From: Membranihabitans marinus
GTDB taxonomy: Bacteria > Bacteroidota > Bacteroidia > Chitinophagales > Saprospiraceae
Assembly (NCBI RefSeq): GCF_021729155.1
Contig: NZ_JAJQYA010000023.1
Span: 1 to 64,000, forward strand
Reading direction: 5' to 3'
Length of the DNA: 64,000 nucleotides
In this document: positions 1 to 9,929 of the stretch, piece after piece
How the letters are laid out: every line of letters begins with the position of its first letter
Position numbering within the stretch: the stretch's first letter is position 1
Translations under genes and position numbers: made by a program
Notes under the pieces: model-generated
What the model saw: only the letters and a program-made list of their open reading frames with translations
Databases searched by the model: none
What the model was told of the DNA's origin: nothing

Positions 1-102
1 AGTATTTCCTTCTCGTTTTTCTTCTCTTTTTTCATAGTTTGCTAAGATAAGTAGACACACTTAATTGAACAGTCTCAAAAATTGCGGTTTTTGCTTTTTT
101 AA

Positions 103-465
103 TTGGATTCCTTATCTGTCTCAACTCCAATCATATCAACTATATATCTCTGTCTAGGGATTTGTATCAACGATGTCGATTATCCTCAAAGTGTAATTGT
201 GGGCAAAATATATTTAACTCGAGAAAATCGTAAAATGCTAAAGAAAAGAGGATTCGAACATTATGGAGTTCAACTGGAACGCCCCAAAGGATATAACATG
301 AAGAAAAAAGATATTGCAAAAAAACGGCAAAATAAAAGGCGTGAAATTGTGGGTGAATTTGGTCTTGGAAAATTGAAATATGGGATAAATAAAATAAGAA
401 TGAAGTACGCTGAAACAAGTAAGGCTTACATGCGCTTGATAGCTATTAGTATGAATATCTATTAG
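103..465 (+). pseudogene. IS1182/IS5-like DDE transposase, C-terminal remnant
   Basis: Only the last third of a transposase is left. From about residue 25 the translation matches the C-terminal region of IS1182/IS5-type transposases: a YPQSV segment, then IYLTRENRK, then RRxIVGEFGLGKLKYG (the usual RNxVEGKFGxGKRRYG block around the last catalytic Glu), then a terminal segment ending in ISMNIY. The first two catalytic Asp regions are absent, and the first ~24 codons do not look like transposase, so the frame probably entered from a deletion junction. Family assignment is by memory of the conserved C-terminal block. The first codon is TTG and should not be taken as a real start. Confidence 0.7.
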
Positions 466-661
466 TTGTGGAAGAAGTGAAAGCTCTTTTTAAGTCAATT
501 TATCCGCAGACAAACCAATGATTTAGATCAGAGGATTAATTTTATAATACAAATCTTTTTGGAAAACATTTTGGTCCTGATTCAGCCCAACCATATAAAG
601 TCAAGTCTAGAAATTATTTGAAGTGATTTTAGGATTTATTAGTAGACCTTATTTAACTTAA

Positions 662-895
<234 letters not shown>

Positions 896-946
896 TATCA
901 ATTAATTTTAACAACGCTTTGTTGCGTTAGAACATTGAATGCACCA

Positions 947-2071
947 ATGCGAATAGTTTTAACAATATTGATTGCATTACACGGAGTTATCCATTTTTTT
1001 GGATTTCTGAAAGCATTTGGCATATCCGAGTTCAATGCAATTTCACATTCGATTACCAAGGCATTCGGAATTGTATGGTTATTGACCTTTGTTTTATTTG
1101 CAATTACTGTAGTTCTATTAATTGCTCAATATAATTATTGGTGGATTATCGGAATTGTTGGAGTAATCCTTTCGCAGTTCTTAATCATAAACTATTGGGT
1201 TGATGCAAAATTTGGCACTATAGCAAACGTAATTATTCTATTAGCAACAATTATTGGATATTCAAGTTTCAACTTTAAAGAAAAAATTAAAGGAGAAAGA
1301 ATAACTCAATTTGAAAATTCACAACTCAAAAACCAAAATATTGTTACCGGAAAATCATTGCTTGACTTACCAGTAAATGTTCAGAAATGGTTGAGTAATA
1401 GCGGAATTATTGATAAAAAATTAATTTCTAACGTCTATTTAACTCAAGAACTACAACTCAAATTAAAGCCTGAACAAACAACTTGGAACAATGGCACGGC
1501 AGAGCAATATTTTACTATTCAACCACCGGCGTTTAATTGGAATATTAATACTGAAATGAATTCAATATTGAGTGTTGCGGGTCGAGACAAATTTGAAGAC
1601 GGTAAAGGCGAGATGACAATTAAGCTTCTATCAATTATTCCTGTTGCAAATGCAAAAAATGACGAAAAGGTAAATCAGGCAACGTTGCAACGATATTTGG
1701 CGGAAATCGTTTGGTTCCCATCAGCGTCTTTGAGTGAATATATAAAATGGGAGGCTATAAACGACAATTCTGCCAGAGCAACAATGGAATATAATGGAAC
1801 AAAAGGTTCAGGCGTATTTCATTTTGATATAGACGGCAATTTTGAAAAATTCGTAGCAATGCGTTACCAAGATTCAAACGATGCCGAACCTACCGAATGG
1901 ACTGTAACTGCGACCAAAACCGAAGAAAGGAATGGCATAAAAATACCTGTTGAGTGCGAAGCAAGTTGGGAATTGGAGAGCGGTAAATGGACTTGGTTAA
2001 AATTGAAAATAACGGATATTAAATACAACGTGGTTGAAATGCCAGTGGCTAACAATACACATAAAAAATAG
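947..2071 (+). CDS. DUF6920/DUF6544-type membrane protein
   Basis: A 374-residue protein, function unknown. The N-terminal ~110 residues form about four hydrophobic segments; the remaining ~260 residues are a soluble domain resembling the DUF6920 (formerly DUF6544) family, with PxxVQKWL near residue 145 and a C-terminal domain rich in beta-like segments. The ATG at 947 is preferred over an in-frame TTG at 935 because it opens directly into the first hydrophobic segment. The gene is visibly more AT-rich than the susCD genes downstream, and it lies immediately behind two transposase remnants. That suggests it arrived by transfer. The family name rests on recognition of the overall pattern; a profile search would settle it. 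Confidence 0.7.
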   Translation: MRIVLTILIALHGVIHFFGFLKAFGISEFNAISHSITKAFGIVWLLTFVLFAITVVLLIAQYNYWWIIGIVGVILSQFLIINYWVDAKFGTIANVIILLATIIGYSSFNFKEKIKGERITQFENSQLKNQNIVTGKSLLDLPVNVQKWLSNSGIIDKKLISNVYLTQELQLKLKPEQTTWNNGTAEQYFTIQPPAFNWNINTEMNSILSVAGRDKFEDGKGEMTIKLLSIIPVANAKNDEKVNQATLQRYLAEIVWFPSASLSEYIKWEAINDNSARATMEYNGTKGSGVFHFDIDGNFEKFVAMRYQDSNDAEPTEWTVTATKTEERNGIKIPVECEASWELESGKWTWLKLKITDIKYNVVEMPVANNTHKK

Positions 2072-3141
2072 ACGAATCAGTGATTAATTCAAGGGTTGTC
2101 CTCGTGCCAAACTTTGCACTTAACTGAACGATTATATACCCTTAGTCAGTACCACTATATTTTAAGGTGGTTAGTTGAGTTTCTTTCTATATTTTAACCT
2201 CAATTTGTTGTGCTGGGGCTATATGGTCAATTTAATATAATTCTATAAGTAGGATAGTATTGTCTAGCTCAATTACAAGGAGGTCATTGGCGTATCAATG
2301 TTCAGAGTGCTGTTAAGGATTTATACGAATTACATTTATAATTGATAAGCTCACCCACCCACGACTCAGAGGTCGTGGTGCCCTCGTTGAAGGTAGATTT
2401 ACTACCTTCCGTACTTCGTACTTTACTCGGTTATCTTTCGATTTATTAGAAGTTTTACTTTGTTTAAAATACTCGCCGTAGCTACGGCTATGCTGGCTTA
2501 CCCACCCTCGGCTGGCTGGCCTCGGTTCCTTCACCACAGGTCGATTTACGACCTTTGATTGCTCAAAGAGCAATTTTGTTCAGTCATAGCCTCGTCAAAC
2601 TTCAAATATTCTCGAAATCTTTTCCGTCATTATAAAATGTAATTCCTATTAGTGGTGTCGTCCACAGTGTCGGTTTCCCATTTCTCCCCCTATTTTACTA
2701 GGTTAATTTAAAATGTGTAAGCTATGTTTTTTTACCTAGTTGATAAAGATATACCTCTTAGTTTTATACAAGTTAATCATCGATTGCTCAGACGAATTAA
2801 ATCATTATACCTCATCTATATCTCCACTAAAATGTCACTGCCTATTTAGTCCTAGATTTAGGGAGAATTTTTATTTAGTTAAACAATGGAGTTAATATTT
2901 ATTGTTTATGAGCTTATATGTTAAAATCATGTGTTTTGTTTTATTGTATAAATTAAAATTGTATTTTATATTTTTATGTATTTCGATTTGCTTTATTATT
3001 GATTGGTGTTGTGTGTTAATGTGTAGTGAAATTAATATTTGATTGTATTGTTGTTTGAAGTTTTGGTGTGTTTAAAGATCAATATATGGTGTATTAGAAA
3101 TTTTACATAAAAGGTTAATTTATTATTTAAATGCAATAATT
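2072..3141. other. gene-free interval upstream of susC
   Basis: About 1070 bases without a convincing gene. The block 2350-2590 consists of hairpin repeats, described separately. Near 2255-2340 a short frame (QLQGGHWRINVQSAVKDLYE, ending TAA at about 2340) reads like the tail of a lost protein but has no start. From 2600 to 3141 the sequence is strongly AT-rich. It should contain the promoter of the susCD operon, but I could not place a -7 box fitting TAnnTTTG. Confidence 0.5.
2345..2590 (-). repeat. hairpin repeat modules, reverse orientation
   Basis: Two degenerate copies of the three-hairpin module that is best developed at 21.8-25.0 kb. Hairpins seen: arms CCACGAC/GTCGTGG with loop TCAGAG (2359-2378); GGTAG/CTACC with loop ATTTA (2392-2406); GGTCG/CGACC with loop ATTTA (2539-2553); ATTGCTC/GAGCAAT with loop AAA (2558-2574). 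ATTTA is the reverse complement of the TAAAT loop in the plus-oriented copies. The linkers TCGTTGAA, TTCCTTCA and GTTCAGTCAT are the reverse complements of the conserved linkers. An 86-codon open frame across this block on the minus strand is a by-product of the repeats. Confidence 0.75.
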
Positions 3142-6100
3142 ATGTGTAGGAGTCTATTGTTTTTATTGAAAAATCAATACCGCTGTATAGGATTGATATT
3201 TTGTCTGCAGTTTACTTGCTTGGTCTGGGCAGTAGGTCATACAGGAGGAAGGATCATGAATACGAGTTTGGAGTGGTCCACTGAAAATCCCATTAATACA
3301 GTGTATGAGGATAAGACTATTACAGGTCAAGTCGTCGATGTCGAAGGCAATGCATTAATTGGTGTTAATGTATTGGTCAAGGGCAGTACCAATGGAACGG
3401 CTACCGACTTTGAAGGAAAATTTACCTTGGAAAATGTGGCTGAAAATGCCGTCTTATTGATTACTTATATAGGTTATAAAAGCCAAGAAGTATTGGTCTC
3501 TGACCAAACCGTCTTGTATATTGTCTTGGAATCGGACTCTGAACTATTGGATGAGGTAGTGGTGGTAGGTTATGGTACGACTAGAACAAAAGATGTTACT
3601 GGATCGGCTAAATCGGTGAAAAGTGAAGATTTTAATAAAGGAATAATCAACTCCCCAGAGCAATTGCTACAAGGCAAAGTGGCTGGCGTCAATGTCAATG
3701 CCAGTAGTGGTGAGCCCGGAAGTCCATTGAATATTACGGTTCGAGGGCCTGGCGGCGTAAGAACAGGGAGTACGCCTTTGTTTGTGATTGATGGTTTTGC
3801 TCTAGATAACTCCTCTATCGGTTCTGCGACCAATCCGTTAAGTTTCTTAAATCCCGATGATATCGAATCCATTGATGTACTTAAGGATGCGTCGGCTACA
3901 GCGATCTATGGATCGAGAGGAGCCAACGGTGTGGTATTGATTACAACCAAAAAAGGCAAGGAAGGCAGTTCCGCACTCAATTACTCTGCCAATGTCGGAT
4001 TGTCAACCCTCGCCAATCCCATCGATGTATTTTCAGCCGATGAGTTTCGCCGCAATTTAAATGCATTGGGCGTACAATTTATCGATGAAGGAGGAAATAC
4101 GGATTGGCAAAAAGAAATTTCTAGAACGGCTATAACCCAAAATCACAATTTATCACTCAGTGGAGGAACGGCTAAACTTAAATATTTTGGATCTTTTGGT
4201 ATTCAAGATCAAGAGGGAATTCTCATAGGTAGTCAACTCAATCGGTATTCGGGTAGAGTGAATCTAAATCAAATCTTGCTTAAAGATAAATTAAGTGTAG
4301 ATGTCAATTTGACGGCCTCATCAACCAAAAACGATCGCCCACCTGTCCAAAGTATGATAGCCGATGCATTGACGGCGAATCCAACATATATACCATATAA
4401 TCCGGATGGTTCCATATATCACTATTTAGATGGCACCAACCCCTTGTTGTCCAATGAATTGAGTCAGGATTTTACCCGTACAACGAGAATATTAGGGAAT
4501 ATTTCCCCTTCCTTGACCATTATTGAAGGTCTGGTATATAAATTGAATTTTGGTGTAGATCTTTCCAATACTTCGAGAGATTTTCAAGACCAGCCCAATG
4601 AGGAACCCCTGCGATTGGGGCGTTTTCAAAACAATACCAACCGCAATCTGAATAAGTTGATTGAGAATTATTTAACTTATAGTTTCTCCAATTCTATTCA
4701 CCAGATTAGTGCTCTCATTGGACATTCTTATCAAAAGATTGACTTAACTGGTCGAAGTTTTAGCATCAATACTTTTCCCATAAATGGGATTGATCCTGTG
4801 TATAATCCTGGTTTGGGGCAAGAATTGGATTTAGCTAATAATAAGCCATCGGGGTTTGCGATTATCAATGAGTTACAATCATTTTTTTCGAGAGTAAATT
4901 ATCAGTTCAATAACAGATATTTAGCAACAGCTACCTTGAGAGTCGATGGGTCGTCTAAATTTGGGGATAATAATAAATATGGAGTATTTCCGTCCTTTTC
5001 CTTGGGGTGGCGTTTGTCGGAGGAGGCGTTTTTAAAGGGCAGTATATTTACGGATCTTAAGATTAGAGCAGGATGGGGCTTGACGGGCAATCAAGAAATT
5101 CCACCTAAAATCACCCAGGCATCGTTTAATTCCTCTATTTCTTCGTCATCTAGTTATCCGCTGAACAGTTCGTCCAGTTATCCTGCGGGTACGACTTATT
5201 CTCGACTCGCCAATCCCGACATTCAGTGGGAGGTTTCATCACAAACCGATATAGGCTTAGACTTTGCTTTATTTAATGGCGCCATTGAGGGGAGCATGGA
5301 TTATTTTAACAAAATATCAAAAGACATTTTGTTGGAAGTGATTCCTTCCGATCCCGTACAGCCTGCAGGAACGTTTTGGACCAATGTTCCCGATATGGAG
5401 ATATCGAATAAGGGGTTTGAATTGGATCTCAATTATAGGAAAACTTTGACCAATGATCTTAGTTTTGTGATGGGTGGAAATATTACTTTTATAGATAATG
5501 AAGTGACCAATTCTCCTTATACCGTTATTCCCTCAGGCGCAGCTTCTGGCCCTGGTCTTACTTCTGCCACTATCAATGGCTATATTAATGGTAGGCCGAT
5601 TGGATCATTTTATTTAAAAGAATTTATTGGATTCGACGAAATAGGAGAATCGGTGTTTAGAGACATTGATGGCGATGGAATTATCAGCGATAACGATAGA
5701 GTGGCTTCCGAAACGGCTCTGCCGAATAAAATCTACAATATCAACGCCAGCTTGGCTTTTAAAGGATTCGATTTAGCTGTTAATTTTAATGGTGTCGCAG
5801 GCAATATGGTGTACGACAATACGGCAAATGCCAATTTTTATAAATTGAGATTGTCCAAAGGCCTAAATGCTATTCCAGAAGCCATTGAATTTGAGAATGA
5901 ATCAATTAATAATTCGGCTCCTGTCTCATCTCGATATCTCAAGGATGCTGCCTTTTTTAGATTAAATAATCTCAGCCTGGGGTACAACTTAGATACTAGG
6001 AAGTTGGGTTTTGGAGATTGGGTATCGCATTTGCGTTTTAGTCTGACTGGGCAAAACCTTTTCTTGATTACCAAGTACAATGGTTTTGATCCCGACGTAA

Positions 6101-6201
6101 ATACCGATCGAGCCATCAATGGCATTTCATCATATGGGGTTGATTATTTGAGTTATCCCAAGGCAAAATCATTTTTATTTGGACTTTCCATTGGTTTATA
6201 A
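3142..6201 (+). CDS. SusC/RagA-type TonB-linked outer-membrane receptor
   Basis: A 1019-residue outer-membrane importer that takes up a glycan or peptide ligand using TonB energy. It starts with a basic, hydrophobic signal region (residues ~1-31). A carboxypeptidase-regulatory-like domain follows (about 58-131, TGQVVD...GVNVLVKG...TDFEGKF). Next comes the SusC signature DEVVVVGYGTTRTKDVTGS (137-155), a plug domain with TVRGPGGV and PLFVIDG, and a long beta-barrel ending in aromatic FLFGLSIGL. The length is typical for SusC. It forms an operon with the SusD-like gene 12 bases downstream. The ligand cannot be read from the sequence, as no glycoside hydrolase or peptidase is adjacent. I see no N-terminal regulatory (STN) extension that would tie it to an anti-sigma system. 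Confidence 0.95.
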   Translation: MCRSLLFLLKNQYRCIGLIFCLQFTCLVWAVGHTGGRIMNTSLEWSTENPINTVYEDKTITGQVVDVEGNALIGVNVLVKGSTNGTATDFEGKFTLENVAENAVLLITYIGYKSQEVLVSDQTVLYIVLESDSELLDEVVVVGYGTTRTKDVTGSAKSVKSEDFNKGIINSPEQLLQGKVAGVNVNASSGEPGSPLNITVRGPGGVRTGSTPLFVIDGFALDNSSIGSATNPLSFLNPDDIESIDVLKDASATAIYGSRGANGVVLITTKKGKEGSSALNYSANVGLSTLANPIDVFSADEFRRNLNALGVQFIDEGGNTDWQKEISRTAITQNHNLSLSGGTAKLKYFGSFGIQDQEGILIGSQLNRYSGRVNLNQILLKDKLSVDVNLTASSTKNDRPPVQSMIADALTANPTYIPYNPDGSIYHYLDGTNPLLSNELSQDFTRTTRILGNISPSLTIIEGLVYKLNFGVDLSNTSRDFQDQPNEEPLRLGRFQNNTNRNLNKLIENYLTYSFSNSIHQISALIGHSYQKIDLTGRSFSINTFPINGIDPVYNPGLGQELDLANNKPSGFAIINELQSFFSRVNYQFNNRYLATATLRVDGSSKFGDNNKYGVFPSFSLGWRLSEEAFLKGSIFTDLKIRAGWGLTGNQEIPPKITQASFNSSISSSSSYPLNSSSSYPAGTTYSRLANPDIQWEVSSQTDIGLDFALFNGAIEGSMDYFNKISKDILLEVIPSDPVQPAGTFWTNVPDMEISNKGFELDLNYRKTLTNDLSFVMGGNITFIDNEVTNSPYTVIPSGAASGPGLTSATINGYINGRPIGSFYLKEFIGFDEIGESVFRDIDGDGIISDNDRVASETALPNKIYNINASLAFKGFDLAVNFNGVAGNMVYDNTANANFYKLRLSKGLNAIPEAIEFENESINNSAPVSSRYLKDAAFFRLNNLSLGYNLDTRKLGFGDWVSHLRFSLTGQNLFLITKYNGFDPDVNTDRAINGISSYGVDYLSYPKAKSFLFGLSIGL

Positions 6202-6213
6202 AAATTTAAAAAA

Positions 6214-7908
6214 ATGAGAAATATATTATATAAACTTTTGATTTTATGTGGTTTGTTGACCATACTGCTTTCGTGTACGGATTTGAAAGAAGTGGTTTTG
6301 GATGAGTCATTGACCAGTACTTTGACGGATAAAGAAGCCGCCGATGGGATAATTGCTCCTGTCTATGCTCTATTGCCCAATATGTATCGACATACCAATT
6401 ATTTTGCTTTACAAGAGATTAGTACGGATGAAGCCATATTGCCTTATAGAGGAGGAACGGATTGGGGAGACAATGGTATCTATCTCGAATTGCACCGACA
6501 TACTTTTTCCAGTACCTCAGCCAATGTGCGCAATACTTGGGATGATATTGTACAGTCATTGTCGCGTGCTGTTTTGGCGATGAATACATTGCCCGATATC
6601 GCCGATGGCAACACGACGGTATATATAGCGGAAGCTAGAGGGATGAGAGCTTACTACAATATGATGCTGTTGGATCTTTACGGTCTGTCATTCAAAAAGG
6701 ATGATCCGGGAAATACTTCTGAGGTGTTGCGCGGTGTGGACGCATTAAATTATATTCAGTCAGAATTTGAAGCAGTTTTGCCCAATCTTCAGAATAAATC
6801 CCAAGTAGGTCCTGGTCGATTGACTCAGTTGGGATTGAAGGGACTTTTGGCGCGGTTGCACCTCAATGCAGCGGTCTATCGGGATCGCTATGCCGTAGAC
6901 ATTGCTTTTCAGGATGAAGATCTAGACAAAGTAATCGATTATTGTGATGAGATTATTGCTTCTGGAGATTATCAGTTGTCCAATGATTACTTTGACATTT
7001 TTGGAAACAACAATCACGACAATCCAGAATTGATTTTTGCCATCGATCAACGCCCCGACCTAAATGGCCACAATCGCATGGCTTATTTTTCACTTTCAGG
7101 AGATCAATATCCACTAGCTCAATTTCCGAGTGCCAATGGAACCGATGGTCCCGGTATTACATCTGATTTCTATCAGACTTGGGTAGAGGCTTACGCTCCA
7201 GCTGATCCCACGATAGATCCCCGATTTCATCTGCAAAATTTGGAAATTTACAGTACGGGACGAGACACTTGTTTGACCGCTGAAGATTTTAAAATTAATA
7301 GAGGAATCCTTCGAGGTCAACAATATGGACTGATTCGTGAAGGCGGTGTATTCTTGCAGTGTGAAGATGGCAAATACCAAGTTGGGGCCTTGACCAATTT
7401 AAGTAGAAATCGCCCCGACAAATTTGTGTTTTTTACTGAGAATATTGATTTTACGGCTGAAGGGAGTGATTATAGTACGGGGTATCGAGTTGAAAAATAT
7501 GAATTTAGTTCTGTATCTAGTTCCGGAAGAAACAATGGCGAGGCCGATATTGTGATATTGAGATTGGCTGATGTGTATCTGATGAGAGCTGAAGCCTTGT
7601 TGCGAAAAAACAATGATGTGGCGGGGGCTTTGGCTGCGGTGAATACAGTGCGGGCTGCACGAACCAGTCGTACGCCTCCACCGACTATGACGGAAATGAA
7701 CCTCGATTTATTGTATCGGGAAAGGGGATTTGAATTTTATTGGGAACATCTGCGTCGCAGTGATATGATCCGATTTGGAGAATATGAAGGGACGTGGACT
7801 GAGAAAACCAATTCCGATCCCATGAAGCGAATTTTTCCAATTCCGCAGACAGCCATCGATGGTGCTTCTAATCTAGATGGATATTTAGTTCAGAATCCGA
7901 GCTATTAA
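6214..7908 (+). CDS. SusD/RagB-type surface lipoprotein
   Basis: A 564-residue outer-membrane lipoprotein that sits as a lid on the SusC barrel and binds the ligand. The N-terminus is a lipoprotein signal with lipobox LLSC, lipidated Cys 21. TPR-like helical segments typical of SusD follow (RAVLAMN, EARGMRAYYNMMLLDLYG). The C-terminal RagB/SusD block includes ILRLADVYLMRAEALLRKN, then LAAVNTVRAAR, then RERGFEFYWEHLRRSDMIRFG and a terminal KRIFPIPQ...NPSY. It lies 12 bases behind susC and is followed by a good intrinsic terminator at 7955-7987, so the operon probably has just these two genes. Confidence 0.95.
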   Translation: MRNILYKLLILCGLLTILLSCTDLKEVVLDESLTSTLTDKEAADGIIAPVYALLPNMYRHTNYFALQEISTDEAILPYRGGTDWGDNGIYLELHRHTFSSTSANVRNTWDDIVQSLSRAVLAMNTLPDIADGNTTVYIAEARGMRAYYNMMLLDLYGLSFKKDDPGNTSEVLRGVDALNYIQSEFEAVLPNLQNKSQVGPGRLTQLGLKGLLARLHLNAAVYRDRYAVDIAFQDEDLDKVIDYCDEIIASGDYQLSNDYFDIFGNNNHDNPELIFAIDQRPDLNGHNRMAYFSLSGDQYPLAQFPSANGTDGPGITSDFYQTWVEAYAPADPTIDPRFHLQNLEIYSTGRDTCLTAEDFKINRGILRGQQYGLIREGGVFLQCEDGKYQVGALTNLSRNRPDKFVFFTENIDFTAEGSDYSTGYRVEKYEFSSVSSSGRNNGEADIVILRLADVYLMRAEALLRKNNDVAGALAAVNTVRAARTSRTPPPTMTEMNLDLLYRERGFEFYWEHLRRSDMIRFGEYEGTWTEKTNSDPMKRIFPIPQTAIDGASNLDGYLVQNPSY

Positions 7909-7954
7909 GGGAAAGGATTAGCTAAAGGGATTAGAATTTGAAGAATAATTGAGA

Positions 7955-7987
7955 AATGGCTTTGAAGATTCAATCAAAGCCATTTTT
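7955..7987 (+). terminator. intrinsic terminator of the susCD operon
   Basis: Perfect 11-bp inverted repeat: AATGGCTTTGA at 7955-7965 pairs with TCAAAGCCATT at 7974-7984, with an 8-base loop. The downstream arm runs into a T-rich stretch. It lies 46 bases after the SusD stop codon. Confidence 0.8.
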
Positions 7988-8463
7988 GATATTCGAATTG
8001 GAAAAATGGTGGATTAGAAGATGGAGAGGTTCTATTTTTGAATTGGTGTTTTATTAACCTTGAATTTCTTTTAATTTTTGAGAAAAGTATCGTGGTTGTG
8101 TCGAAAGAATACTTTTTTATGTACTACTGAGCCGTGTAATGTATTTTGTAGTAGATGTGTATGAAAATGTGAAAAATTTATGTATATTGTAGTAATTGGT
8201 CTTGTTGATTCTAGAAAAATAACATTTGGAAAAATAGAAGATAATTTTCTAAATAGACACCTGTCTATTATTTCAAAAAATTAGATCCCTCCCCAAATAG
8301 AAGCTGTAAATATTTGATTGTAAATGTTTTGAAATGAATTTACAAGCTTTAAACTTAATGAAGATATCGACGACAGTAAATAGAAATATTGATTCGAAAG
8401 GTTATTATAGTTGAATCTCGTATAATTCAAGTAAAAAATGGATTAGACTAGAAATGACTTCCA
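7988..8463. other. gene-free AT-rich interval
   Basis: About 475 bases between the susCD terminator and a small cysteine-containing ORF. No open frame of note was seen on either strand, and no tRNA-like or riboswitch-like structure was recognised. It presumably carries the promoter for the downstream small gene. Confidence 0.5.
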
Positions 8464-8691
8464 ATGTTTTTTTTTAACACAGGCTTAACTCCCCAATTTA
8501 TGTCCAATTATTTTGGTCTACAATCAAGATCGGCAAGTTGTATTGCTCATTGCCAAGAAATACATACTGATGAAAATGGGAATAAAATAGGTGAAAGAGG
8601 TTGGTGTAAAGTTGGATGTTGGGTAGAAACCGTGGTGAAGGCAGTTACTGCGACAGCAGCAGTTTTGGTTGCTGTAAAACAATTAGACTGA
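8464..8691 (+). CDS. small four-cysteine protein of unknown function
   Basis: A 75-residue protein that I do not recognise. It has two C-x3-C motifs, C26/C30 and C48/C52, separated by a charged, turn-rich stretch (EIHTDENGNKIGERGW). A hydrophobic Val/Ala-rich helix follows (about 54-70). Two CxxxC pairs flanking a turn could form a disulfide-linked helical hairpin or a metal site; this is inference. The start is uncertain. ATG 8464 is followed at once by a run of nine T, and an in-frame ATG lies at 8500. A second ATG at 8454 would join the same frame if the T-run were one base shorter, so slippage or a sequencing error there could matter. It is 79 bases ahead of a carboxypeptidase-regulatory-domain gene in the same direction. 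Confidence 0.5.
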   Translation: MFFFNTGLTPQFMSNYFGLQSRSASCIAHCQEIHTDENGNKIGERGWCKVGCWVETVVKAVTATAAVLVAVKQLD

Positions 8692-8770
8692 TATTGGATG
8701 AAAGTGATATAATCTTATTTCGAAAGGACTCGGAGTGAAATTAATTGAATGTTTTTAAACAGGATATACT

Positions 8771-9826
8771 ATGCATGTATTACTACTGCTCATATTACAA
8801 GTCAATGTTGTTCAAGGAATTCTTTGGGATAATGAAAGATCACTTCCTGTTTCCAATGCCTATGTCTATCCTGTAAGTCAACCACATCTAAGTGTGGTAT
8901 CGAACGAAGCAGGATTGTTTATTCTGCCTGAGTCCATTTCTTTTAAAGATAGTTTAGAAATGAGTCACATCTCCTATGAAAAGAAAAGATTTTTATGTGG
9001 TAGCTCGTCTCATTTAGATACGATATTTCTCCAGTCAAGACCTTTCGAATTAGATGAAGTACATGTATTTGGGGAAACGGCGCTCGACATAATGAAGAAC
9101 TGTATTCGCAGGCTTAAGGCCAATCACAGTAATTCAACTCAGTATTTTAAATTTCAGACCACTATCGATGGATATGATAAACAAGATGTACTGCAAACGA
9201 TAGAGGATTATAATGGGGTATTAAAGCAAAATAGTAATCAGGATTTTTCATTTTTTTTTCAAAATAGTCGATACTATATTAAGCAGGATAAGAATTTTAA
9301 GCCAAGTGAATATTTGACTTCTTTATTCAGTATGGAATTCGACCCCATCCTTCGGCTTAAGGATGATCATCTGAAAAGGTTGAAACTGGGAAAATTTGAT
9401 TGGCAATATATTGGTCAAGTAGAACAATTTGGGAGAAAGGTGCACATCATCGGTTTTCAAAGCAAAGGTGAAGGCTATTACGATAGTGGCACCTTATTGA
9501 TCGATGAAGAAAATTATGCTGTGATGAAGTCATCCTTGTATTGGAAAGACAAAGTGTTGGTCTCTGAAGTTTTACACGTTCCCTATAGAGATACATTGAT
9601 TCTAAAAACGGCGTACTACTTTGTTAGAAACCTAGGTGGAAGTTTTAAAAGAATAAGTCAATACCAGATTATAGAAGATCCTACTGAGTATATAAATTTG
9701 AAATATATGAATTCTATTGCAGGTAAAAAATATATAGAGGTAGTTGACGATATACAGACCGTAGACTCATTTGATCAGAAATTTCTCAGTCAAAGAAAAG
9801 AAATGTTTGGGCAGGGGCGGGAGTAG
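8771..9826 (+). CDS. carboxypeptidase-regulatory-like domain protein
   Basis: A 351-residue exported protein of unknown function. After a short hydrophobic N-terminus (MHVLLLLILQVNVVQG) comes a carboxypeptidase-D regulatory-like beta-sandwich (about residues 17-100: GILWDNERSLPVSNAYV...SNEAGLF...FELDEVHVFGE), as found at the start of many Bacteroidota surface proteins. The remaining ~250 residues resemble the region between this sandwich and the barrel in DUF5686-like proteins (YYDSGTLLIDEENYAVMKSSLYW), but no barrel follows. So it may be periplasmic or surface-attached, or a shortened relative. The signal is short, and the start codon ATG 8771 could be preceded by nothing better. It is probably co-transcribed with the small four-cysteine gene upstream. 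Confidence 0.75.
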   Translation: MHVLLLLILQVNVVQGILWDNERSLPVSNAYVYPVSQPHLSVVSNEAGLFILPESISFKDSLEMSHISYEKKRFLCGSSSHLDTIFLQSRPFELDEVHVFGETALDIMKNCIRRLKANHSNSTQYFKFQTTIDGYDKQDVLQTIEDYNGVLKQNSNQDFSFFFQNSRYYIKQDKNFKPSEYLTSLFSMEFDPILRLKDDHLKRLKLGKFDWQYIGQVEQFGRKVHIIGFQSKGEGYYDSGTLLIDEENYAVMKSSLYWKDKVLVSEVLHVPYRDTLILKTAYYFVRNLGGSFKRISQYQIIEDPTEYINLKYMNSIAGKKYIEVVDDIQTVDSFDQKFLSQRKEMFGQGRE

Positions 9827-9929
9827 TTTTTTGATGGATATAGGTGTGAAAGAAGTAGCTTGATGGAACCTAGCACTAGGCTTGCCGATTGATTAAGCAT
9901 TCGATAATAATGAAGCTTTGACACGACAC

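Noticed and set aside
2313-2573. 86-codon minus-strand open frame
   Set aside because: It lies wholly within the hairpin repeats; its repeated RPxSRGWVS peptide segments are translations of the repeat linkers and stems.
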